From NCBI GenBank assembly GCA_902791785.1, contig CADAXH010000061.1, positions 7,152 through 14,233 on the forward strand: a stretch of DNA of 7,082 bases, in the 5' to 3' direction. Origin of the DNA: an uncultured Ruminococcus sp. (GTDB lineage: Bacteria > Bacillota > Clostridia > Oscillospirales > CAG-272). Shown one piece after another: positions 1 through 5,969 of this stretch. The notes below the pieces were generated by a model, which was given only the letters and a program-made list of their open reading frames with translations, had not been told where the DNA came from and did not search any database. Each line of letters starts with the position of its first letter. Positions within the stretch are counted from its first letter, which is position 1. The position numbers were made by a program, and so were the translations under genes.

Positions 1-21
1 TTCACAGGATTGGAAACCAAA

Positions 22-789
22 ATGGAAGAAAAAAAGAAAAAGATGCCTAAAGAGGATATCGCTTTATACAGACTGCTCGCAATTATTGTTTTCGGAATCG
101 CCGTATTCGTATTCGCTTGCTTTATTGGCGATTCGGGAATGTGGAATTTCTTCAGCAGTGTTGCAGTCAAGATTATACTTATTGCCTTGTTCGCCGTTGC
201 CCTGTTCTTTACGATAAGGGGAATAGTGGTAGGCAACCCGGATAACAGACTATTCACAGTTGGCGGTGTTTGTGCCGTTCTGCTTCCTGCACTCATGGTT
301 CTTGCTTTCTATCACTTCACAAGCACAGGCAGGGGAGACCTACTCAAGATAGTGGCTGTTGCTTCTACTGTTGTTGCTTTTGTCAAAGTTGTTTATCCGA
401 AGAACTATTTCTTTGTGTCACTGGCATCTGCCCTTGCATTTGCAGCAATGTTCTTTATGAAACTGCCCAATGTCAGTTCAAAGTATTTCATGAACACGGT
501 CTACAAGATTCTCGCATATCCGATGGGCATTGTTGTTCCTGCATGTGTGCTTGTTCTTATGTTTTTGGCTAAGAAGAACAAAGGCAAACTGAAACTCGGA
601 AAGATCCTGAACATCGAGATGACCAAGACTACTCCGATTACATTCTGGTGCACATTTGTTCTGATGGCTCTCGCAATCGTCGGAACAGCTCTCCTGATAT
701 TCGTTCCTTCAATTTATCTTATTGTTATGGGTGTATATCTCGGAGTATTTATCATTGTTGGTGTAATTTGCACCATAAAATTGGTATAA
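22..789 (+). CDS. Polytopic membrane protein of unknown function (about 8 TM), 5' end uncertain
   Basis: I do not recognise this protein. Numbered from the TTG at position 10, it has a short lysine- and glutamate-rich cytoplasmic-looking N-terminus (residues 1-18). About eight hydrophobic segments follow, near 20-40, 51-74, 81-102, 111-129, 132-150, 166-187, 210-232 and 234-256. A basic loop (KKNKGKLKLGK, 188-198) lies between segments six and seven, and almost no soluble domain is present. The start is unclear. The frame is open to the left edge; TTG at 10 has an AGGA only one base upstream, whereas ATG at 22 has a weak GGAA about 6 bases upstream, so I chose ATG 22. The gene could also begin outside the window. 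It ends with TAA at 787-789 and is followed by a strong terminator, so it is probably the last gene of an upstream unit. Transporter subunit or envelope protein are both possible; no signature motif decides. Confidence 0.75.
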   Translation: MEEKKKKMPKEDIALYRLLAIIVFGIAVFVFACFIGDSGMWNFFSSVAVKIILIALFAVALFFTIRGIVVGNPDNRLFTVGGVCAVLLPALMVLAFYHFTSTGRGDLLKIVAVASTVVAFVKVVYPKNYFFVSLASALAFAAMFFMKLPNVSSKYFMNTVYKILAYPMGIVVPACVLVLMFLAKKNKGKLKLGKILNIEMTKTTPITFWCTFVLMALAIVGTALLIFVPSIYLIVMGVYLGVFIIVGVICTIKLV

Positions 790-790
790 T
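782..790 (+). promoter_or_regulatory. Possible extended -10 promoter element overlapping a stop codon
   Basis: The sequence TGGTATAAT matches an extended -10 element (TGn plus the perfect hexamer TATAAT at 785-790) and overlaps the stop codon of the membrane protein gene. No good -35 hexamer lies 16-18 bases upstream, so activity would rest on the extended element. A transcript from here would start near 797 and meet the hairpin at 847-871. It would therefore be either a terminated RNA of about 80 nt or a leader controlled by readthrough. The match could be chance in AT-rich sequence. Confidence 0.3.
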
Positions 791-815
791 TTTGGATATA
801 TTCACAACTGAACTA

Positions 816-844
816 TTGAAATTGTACAAAAAATAAAGTAAAAT
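816..844 (+). promoter_or_regulatory. Sigma-A-type promoter for the regulator-protease-greA-lysS unit
   Basis: TTGAAA (816-821) and TAAAAT (839-844) are separated by exactly 17 bp, close to the vegetative consensus in both hexamers and optimal in spacing. Transcription would begin around 850-852. That lies inside the left arm of the terminator at 847-871, so the new RNA would lack part of the stem and escape termination. The spacer contains the 8-bp palindrome TTGTACAA (822-829), a possible operator. Predicted from sequence only; no start site has been mapped. Confidence 0.6.
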
Positions 845-846
845 AG

Positions 847-878
847 ACTGCAGATTTATCAAATCTGCAGTTTTATTA
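847..878 (+). terminator. Intrinsic terminator after the membrane protein gene
   Basis: An 11-bp perfect stem (847-857 with 861-871, core CTGCAGATTT/AAATCTGCAG) encloses a 3-base loop and is followed directly by TTTTATTATT. This is a textbook Rho-independent terminator closing transcription from the left. The upstream flank is A-rich, so it could also act in reverse, although no minus-strand gene is present. The ribosome binding site of the next gene begins only about 5 bases after the T-rich tract. Confidence 0.9.
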
Positions 879-895
879 TTTCGGAGGAACTATCT

Positions 896-1981
896 ATGTC
901 AGATAGGCTTTTTCAAGGCATTATCTACCAGATGCGTGACGCAATTGGAAGAACCATAGGTGTCATAGACAACAATGGTTCCGTCATAGCATGCAGCGAC
1001 TTAACCAAAATAGGTGAAACCAGACAGGCAGTTAAAGAACAGTTATCATACTCTACAGGAGAAATCAAATACGACGGCTATACATACCGTCCTCTCGCAC
1101 AGGCCGGCAGAACGTCGTATATAGTATTCATTGAAGGAACGGACGTCATTGCTGAAAAGATGTCCATGATACTTGCTATTTCTCTCAACAGCATTAAGAG
1201 TTATCACGATGACAAGTACGACAAGCTGTCATTCATCAAGAACGTCATCCTCGACAACATCATGCCCGGCGACATTTACGTCAAGAGCAAGGAACTAAAG
1301 TTCGCAACTGACGTGAAGAGGGTTGTTTATCTTCTCAAGGTTGTATCACCGGAAGAATCAGCTCCTTACGATCTCATAACAAAAATGTTCCCGAAGAACG
1401 GAAACGATTATGTTCTGACTACGGGAGAAAAAGAGATTGTTGTCGTAAAGGAATTTGCGAAGAATGTTGAGACCCAGGAGGTTGAAAAGGCTGCAGTCAC
1501 AATTGCAGACACTTTGGCATCCGAGTTCTTTACCAAGGTATATATTGGTATAGGAAGCGTTGTAGACAACATCAAAGACATCGCGAGATCATACAGAGAG
1601 GCTCAGGCAGCCCTTGAAGTCGGAAGAGTATTCGACAATGACAAGGCTGTTGTGAATTATGAGAATCTCGGAATAGGCAGACTCATTTACCAGCTGCCGA
1701 TCACTCTCTGCGAAATGTACCTGAACGAGGTGTTCCCGGACGGCTGTCTTGATCAGATAGACAGAGAAACACTCATGACAATTCAGTGCTTCTTTGACAA
1801 CAGCCTCAACGTTTCTGAGACATCGAGAAAGATGTTTGTTCACAGAAACACACTGGTGTACAGACTGGACAAAATCAAGAAAATTACAGGACTTGACCTG
1901 AGAGAGTTTGACAATGCAATCACATTCAAGGTTGCACTCATGGTCAGAAGCTATCTCAACTCAAGGAACAGCAGATATTAA
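896..1981 (+). CDS. CdaR/PucR-family transcriptional regulator
   Basis: A 361-residue regulator with the architecture of the CdaR/PucR group. Residues 5-50 (starting FQGIIYQMRDAIGRTIGVID and including IACSDLTKIGE) resemble the start of the sugar-diacid recognition domain of CdaR-type proteins, though only weakly. Residues 135-245 fit the degenerate GGDEF-like middle domain, with GIGSVVDNIKDIARSYREAQ at 218-237 typical of it. Residues 285-352 are the C-terminal PucR helix-turn-helix; the signature FVHRNTLVYRLDKI is at 314-327, followed by TGLDLREFDNAITFKVAL. Known members are ligand-responsive activators or repressors of catabolic genes; the ligand here cannot be read from the sequence. The start is supported by GGAGG at 883-887, eight bases before the ATG. 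No transmembrane segment is seen. It heads a probable operon, 17 bp ahead of the protease gene, and may control its own promoter. Family assignment is secure; the regulon is unknown. Confidence 0.88.
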   Translation: MSDRLFQGIIYQMRDAIGRTIGVIDNNGSVIACSDLTKIGETRQAVKEQLSYSTGEIKYDGYTYRPLAQAGRTSYIVFIEGTDVIAEKMSMILAISLNSIKSYHDDKYDKLSFIKNVILDNIMPGDIYVKSKELKFATDVKRVVYLLKVVSPEESAPYDLITKMFPKNGNDYVLTTGEKEIVVVKEFAKNVETQEVEKAAVTIADTLASEFFTKVYIGIGSVVDNIKDIARSYREAQAALEVGRVFDNDKAVVNYENLGIGRLIYQLPITLCEMYLNEVFPDGCLDQIDRETLMTIQCFFDNSLNVSETSRKMFVHRNTLVYRLDKIKKITGLDLREFDNAITFKVALMVRSYLNSRNSRY

Positions 1982-1998
1982 TTATTCCAGGAGGCTCC

Positions 1999-3426
1999 AT
2001 GTTTTCAGAAGAAAATACAGATAACAGAGAATTGACAACTGAAGAAAACACAGAAATCGAAGAAGTGACAACTGAAGATAATCAGGCTCCGGAAAACGAG
2101 ACAGAGCAACCGACTGTCGATCAGGGTGAGACGGCAGTAGTTGAACAGAATGAACCTTCGGGGGAAAGCAGACAGCCAAAGCAAAAAAAGACGAAGAACA
2201 AAAAGACATACACAAGAGGTCAGCTGGTCTTTGTGACATGCATTGCGGTTTTTGTTTCCATTGTTATAACAACGCAGGTTCTGTTCATTGCACTTACAGG
2301 TTCAATCAAAAAATCCACTTACGAAGACGGAAAAAATGCTGAATTCTTCAAACTTCTGAATGAACTTCAGGGGATTTACGAAGCAAACTATCTCTATGCG
2401 GACAGCATGGAAATAACTACAGACGAAATGCTCATGCAGTATGTTGCCCTGTCAGGCGACAGGTACGCCCGCTACTATACAAGAGAGGAGTGGGCGGCTG
2501 AACAGCAGTCAATGATCGGACAGAGCGCGGGAATAGGCTGCTATGTGTCACTTGATATCCAGAACAACTGTATTTACGTCATTCACGTGTTCAAAGGTTC
2601 ACCTGCATATGAAGCAGGACTAAGGGACAAAGATGTAGTGATTGCGGTCGACGGCAACCTTTTTGAAGATATCGGCGTTGAAGCAGGTTACACAATGGTT
2701 CCCGGAAAGAAGGGCACGGCAGTCACACTCACAGTGATGAGAAACGGAAAACGCTTTGATTTCAAAATCACAAGAGGCGACTACACATTTGAGCCTGTTA
2801 TGATTGACGTACTTGAAATTGAAAACCACAAAATAGGGTACGTGCACATCATCGAATTCATAGATACAACACCTGAATATTTTGACATTGCGGTATCCAA
2901 ACTGAAAAGTGAATACTGCGAGGGAATAATCATCGACCTGAGAAACAATCCCGGAGGACAGCTCAATGCGATTGTCAGTTTGCTTGATTATATTGAGCCC
3001 AAAGGCGAAATTGTTCAGATATACAAAAAGGACGGAACGATGCTTCAGTCCTACAAGTCGGACTCAAGAGAACTTGACATGCCTCTTGCGGTCCTTTGCA
3101 ATGAGAACACGGCCTCGGCCGCAGAACTCATGACAAGGTCGCTGATGGATACCGGCAAGGCCGAGTCGTATGGCGTTAAGACGTTCGGCAAAGGATGCGG
3201 ACAGTCCGGATACCAGCTGTCGAACGGCTCGGTTGTATATGTCACGAGCTTTTATTACAAGACTCCCGAGAGTGATAACTATGACGGAATAGGAATAACC
3301 CCTGACCACGTTGTGGATTACCCTGAGGGTGTCAACTCAATCAATTTGTTTGTTCAGGACCATGAAGACGATGTACAGCTTCAGGCCGCTTTAACAGGAT
3401 TATATAAGTCAATAATAGGAGATTAA
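1999..3426 (+). CDS. Membrane-anchored S41 family C-terminal processing peptidase
   Basis: A serine protease of the CtpA/CtpB (tail-specific protease) family, 475 residues. Residues 1-60 form a very acidic Glu/Thr-rich tail, followed by a basic patch (KQKKTKNKK, 61-70) and one transmembrane helix (about 75-100). The positive-inside rule puts the tail in the cytoplasm and the protease outside the membrane. A PDZ domain spans about 165-260 (SAGIGCYVSLD, GSPAYEAGLRDKDVVIAVDG). The S41 catalytic domain follows, with IIIDLRNNPGGQL at 310-322, nucleophile Ser373 in ENTASAAEL, general base Lys398 in TFGKGCGQ, and Gln402. The Ser-to-Lys (25) and Lys-to-Gln (4) spacings fit the family's Ser/Lys/Gln triad. 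No C-terminal peptidoglycan-binding domain is present, unlike B. subtilis CtpB. AGGAGG at 1989-1994 is only 4 bases before the ATG. The substrate is unknown; related enzymes trim envelope or signalling proteins. Its gene ends 2 bp before greA. Confidence 0.93.
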   Translation: MFSEENTDNRELTTEENTEIEEVTTEDNQAPENETEQPTVDQGETAVVEQNEPSGESRQPKQKKTKNKKTYTRGQLVFVTCIAVFVSIVITTQVLFIALTGSIKKSTYEDGKNAEFFKLLNELQGIYEANYLYADSMEITTDEMLMQYVALSGDRYARYYTREEWAAEQQSMIGQSAGIGCYVSLDIQNNCIYVIHVFKGSPAYEAGLRDKDVVIAVDGNLFEDIGVEAGYTMVPGKKGTAVTLTVMRNGKRFDFKITRGDYTFEPVMIDVLEIENHKIGYVHIIEFIDTTPEYFDIAVSKLKSEYCEGIIIDLRNNPGGQLNAIVSLLDYIEPKGEIVQIYKKDGTMLQSYKSDSRELDMPLAVLCNENTASAAELMTRSLMDTGKAESYGVKTFGKGCGQSGYQLSNGSVVYVTSFYYKTPESDNYDGIGITPDHVVDYPEGVNSINLFVQDHEDDVQLQAALTGLYKSIIGD

Positions 3427-3428
3427 TT

Positions 3429-3911
3429 ATGGGTAAGCAGATTACAGTTACAGAAACAGGACTTAAAAAACTTCAGTCAGATTTGGACTTCTTAAAAAAT
3501 GTCAAACGTAAAGAAGTAGCTGAAAAAATAGGCATTGCCAGAGGATTTGGCGATCTGTCCGAAAACAGCGAATATGACGCAGCAAAGAATGAACAGAATA
3601 AAATAGAGTCTCAGATTCGCGAGCTCGAAGAGATGATTTCAAATGCCAAGGTCATAAGCGAAGACCAGATTGACGTTGAAAAAGTAAATATAGGTGTAAC
3701 AGTCAAAGTTCACGATTACGATCTGGATGAAGACGCAGAATACACACTTGTAAGTTCAAGAGAAGTTGATTTGTCAAAGAATATGATTTCCGACCAGTCC
3801 GCAATAGGTAAATCTCTTGTCGGTTCAAAGATTGGAGATGTGGTTTCTGTTGTTGTACCGGACGGTTCAGAACTCAAATTCAAGATTCTCGACATCTACA
3901 AAAAAGACTGA
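3429..3911 (+). CDS. greA: Transcription elongation factor GreA
   Basis: A full-length GreA of 160 residues. It enters the secondary channel of RNA polymerase and stimulates cleavage of the backtracked RNA 3' end, rescuing stalled elongation complexes. The N-terminal coiled coil spans about 8-75. The family signature at the tip, GFGDLSENSEYDAAKNEQ (39-56), contains the acidic residues Asp42 and Glu45, which correspond to the metal-coordinating Asp41 and Glu44 of E. coli GreA. The C-terminal FKBP-like domain covers about 80-158 and includes SAIGKSLVGSKIGDVV and a final LKFKILDI. AGGAG at 3417-3421, seven bases before the ATG, supports the start and lies inside the end of the protease gene, so the two genes are probably translated in close succession. 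It is followed by lysS after 17 bp, an association I recall from other Firmicutes. Confidence 0.97.
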   Translation: MGKQITVTETGLKKLQSDLDFLKNVKRKEVAEKIGIARGFGDLSENSEYDAAKNEQNKIESQIRELEEMISNAKVISEDQIDVEKVNIGVTVKVHDYDLDEDAEYTLVSSREVDLSKNMISDQSAIGKSLVGSKIGDVVSVVVPDGSELKFKILDIYKKD

Positions 3912-3928
3912 ATATAAGGAAATACAAT

Positions 3929-5890
3929 ATGGCAGATAACATAAATAGCCAGCCAAACCAGGCTGAAGAGAATATCAGCGAAGTCATACAGATAAGAAGG
4001 GACAAGCTTGCAGCCATGAAAGAGAGCGGCAACGACCCTTATGTAAACGTCAAGTATGACGTCGATGCATATTCATCAGACATTATAAACAATTTTGACA
4101 AGTACGAAGGCAAGACAGTATCGATAGCCGGCAGAATGATGAGCAGAAGAATAATGGGCAAAGCTTCATTCATGCACATCCAGGACGGCGAAGGTCTGAT
4201 CCAGGTCTACGTAAAACGTGACGACGTCGGTGAAGATGATTACGCTTCGTTCAAGAAGTGGGACATCGGAGACATCATGGGAGTCGAAGGATTTGTTTTC
4301 CGTACACAGACGGGAGAAGTATCCGTACATGCCCACAAGATCAAGATGCTTTCCAAATCATTGCTTCCTCTTCCGGAGAAGTTCCACGGCCTCAAGGATA
4401 CGGATCTTAGATACCGTCAGAGATATGTTGATCTCATAGTGAATCCCGAGGTCAAAGATACTTTCATCAAGCGCTCACAGATTATAACCGAAATCAGGAA
4501 TTTCCTTAACGGAGCAGGATTTTTGGAGGTTGATACCCCTATCCTTGTCCCGATTGAAATAGGAGCTTCTGCAAGACCGTTCAAGACTCATCACAATACG
4601 CTGGACATGGATATGTACCTCCGCATTGAGACGGAGCTCTATCTGAAGAGACTCATCGTTGGCGGTTTCGATAAGGTTTACGAGATGGGAAGAATCTTCA
4701 GAAATGAAGGAATGGACACAAAGCACAACCCGGAGTTTACATCAGTTGAACTCTATCAGGCATATGTGGATTATCACGACCTGATGGATCTCGTTGAGAA
4801 TCTTTACAGAACCCTTGCGGAAAGAGTTTGCGGCAGTTCCGTAATAAACTTCCAGGGAAATGAAATCAATCTCGGAAAATGGGACAGGCTTACAATGACA
4901 GAAGCTGTCAAGAAATATTCAGGCATTGATTACTATTCATGGACAAGCGACGAAGATGCAAGAAAAGCAGCTGCAGACAACAACGTCAAAGTTGCTCCGG
5001 ATGCCACAAAGGGCACAGTGCTTGCTGAGCTGTTTGACGCATTTGTTGAAGACAAACTGATTCAGCCTACTTTCATCTACGACTATCCTGTAGAAAACAG
5101 CCCATTGGCAAAGAGAAAACCTGACGAGCCGATGTTCACTCAGAGATTTGAATATTTTATCTGTGGAACCGAATATGGAAATGCTTTCTCGGAATTAAAT
5201 GATCCAATCGATCAGAGAGAAAGATTTGAAAAGCAGGTTGCACTCAAGAGAAAAGAAGAACCCAACACAAAGGCAGAAGTTGATTACGACTTTGTCAATG
5301 CGCTTGAATACGGAATGCCTCCTACAGGCGGTCTTGGATTCGGTGTGGACAGACTTGTCATGCTCCTTACCGATTCGGCTTCAATCCGTGACGTCCTGCT
5401 GTTCCCGACGATGAAGCCAATCGACTCACAGAAGAGCAGTACATCTGAAGAGAAGAACTGCGATTGCGGCTCCGAAGAGCCCAAGACTGCTGAATCAGTG
5501 GCTGAAGAAAAGATAGATTTTTCAAATGTAGTCATCGAACCTCTCTATGAAGACTTTGTAGACTTTGACACATTTATGAAATCCGATTTGCGTGCAGTCA
5601 AAGTCCTCGAATGCGAAGCTGTACCGAAATCCAAGAAACTTCTTAAGTTCACTCTTGATGACGGAACAGGTACAAATCGTACAATTCTAAGTGGAATTCA
5701 CGCTTACTATGAGCCTGAAGAACTGGTTGGTAAGACTTGTATTGCAATTACAAACCTTCCTCCGAGAGCCATGATGGGAATTGATTCATGCGGAATGCTG
5801 CTCAGCGCAGTTCACAAAGAGGGAGAAGAAGAAAAACTTCATCTCATGATTGTTGATCCTCATGTTCCTGCAGGAGCAAAACTGCACTGA
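3929..5890 (+). CDS. lysS: Lysyl-tRNA synthetase (class II) with C-terminal tRNA-binding domain
   Basis: Charges tRNA-Lys with lysine in the cytoplasm. At 653 residues it is roughly 150 longer than a usual bacterial class II LysRS (about 490-505). Residues 62-142 are the anticodon-binding OB fold. The class II catalytic core follows, with motif 1 at about 182-206, motif 2 at about 250-286 (YEMGRIFRNEGMDTKHNPEF, SVELYQAY) and motif 3 at 468-496 (GLGFGVDRLVMLLTDSASIR, DVLLFP). IQPTFIYDYPVENSPLAKR (378-396) and NAFSELNDPIDQRERF (418-433) identify it as LysRS. After an acidic linker (about 498-539, with CDCG), residues 540-653 form an EMAPII/Trbp111-type tRNA-binding domain (DLRAVKVLECEAVPKSKKLL, LSGIHAYYEPEELVGKTC, NLPPRAMMGIDSCGMLLSA), the module normally ending MetRS. 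Two loops depart from consensus: IEIGASARPF replaces IPGGAxARPF, and the GDDEA motif is missing near 443-454. The start has AAGGA eight bases upstream. No T-box is seen. Three stop codons in tandem end the gene. Confidence 0.95.
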   Translation: MADNINSQPNQAEENISEVIQIRRDKLAAMKESGNDPYVNVKYDVDAYSSDIINNFDKYEGKTVSIAGRMMSRRIMGKASFMHIQDGEGLIQVYVKRDDVGEDDYASFKKWDIGDIMGVEGFVFRTQTGEVSVHAHKIKMLSKSLLPLPEKFHGLKDTDLRYRQRYVDLIVNPEVKDTFIKRSQIITEIRNFLNGAGFLEVDTPILVPIEIGASARPFKTHHNTLDMDMYLRIETELYLKRLIVGGFDKVYEMGRIFRNEGMDTKHNPEFTSVELYQAYVDYHDLMDLVENLYRTLAERVCGSSVINFQGNEINLGKWDRLTMTEAVKKYSGIDYYSWTSDEDARKAAADNNVKVAPDATKGTVLAELFDAFVEDKLIQPTFIYDYPVENSPLAKRKPDEPMFTQRFEYFICGTEYGNAFSELNDPIDQRERFEKQVALKRKEEPNTKAEVDYDFVNALEYGMPPTGGLGFGVDRLVMLLTDSASIRDVLLFPTMKPIDSQKSSTSEEKNCDCGSEEPKTAESVAEEKIDFSNVVIEPLYEDFVDFDTFMKSDLRAVKVLECEAVPKSKKLLKFTLDDGTGTNRTILSGIHAYYEPEELVGKTCIAITNLPPRAMMGIDSCGMLLSAVHKEGEEEKLHLMIVDPHVPAGAKLH

Positions 5891-5896
5891 TAATAG
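5888..5896 (+). other. Three tandem in-frame stop codons ending lysS
   Basis: The stop codon TGA is followed in the same frame by TAA and TAG, so all three stop codons occur consecutively. This would block any readthrough of the C-terminal domain. It may be chance, or it may reflect selection for secure termination. Confidence 0.9.
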
Positions 5897-5904
5897 CCAT
5901 TTAC

Positions 5905-5939
5905 ATTCCTCCAGAAACTCATGTGGTAGCTGGAGGAAT
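5905..5939 (+). repeat. Inverted repeat (hairpin) between lysS and the DUF362 gene
   Basis: ATTCCTCCAG (5905-5914) pairs perfectly with CTGGAGGAAT (5930-5939) around a 15-base loop that could add three further weak pairs. The downstream flank ACCATTAATT has no run of T, so it is not a classical intrinsic terminator. The right arm contains GGAGG (5932-5936), a perfect anti-16S match, but no start codon follows at a usable distance. It could be a 3' stabilising or processing hairpin for the lysS mRNA, a weak or factor-dependent terminator, or a dispersed repeat. The sequence does not decide between these. Confidence 0.7.
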
Positions 5940-5969
5940 ACCATTAATTAATCTCGAAAAGAAAATGTT

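Noticed and set aside
270..572. 100-codon open frame inside the membrane protein gene, plus strand
   Set aside because: Cysteine- and serine-rich translation typical of an out-of-frame reading of a hydrophobic gene; the overlapping frame has a clear multi-helix protein.
648..836. 62-codon frame overlapping the end of the membrane protein gene and entering the gap
   Set aside because: Mostly out-of-frame reading of the preceding gene, no ribosome site, and no recognisable protein character.
1982..2239. Minus-strand frame opposite the protease gene start
   Set aside because: It mirrors the low-complexity acidic tail coding; the plus-strand protease has a full domain structure and a ribosome site.
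3390..3416. Possible promoter (TTTAAC and AATAAT) just before greA
   Set aside because: The spacing is only 15 bp and the predicted start would fall within or after the greA ribosome site, so it could not yield a translatable mRNA.
3912..3928. T-box or riboswitch controlling lysS
   Set aside because: Only 17 bp separate greA and lysS, holding just a ribosome site; the 106-bp gap at 790-895 is also too short for a T-box and lacks its conserved core.
5284..5535. Minus-strand frame opposite the lysS motif 3 region
   Set aside because: Antisense of strongly conserved LysRS coding sequence, without a ribosome site or recognisable domain.
5905..5945. Hairpin after lysS as an intrinsic terminator
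   Set aside because: The stem is good, but no T-rich tract follows, so I list it as an inverted repeat of unknown role.
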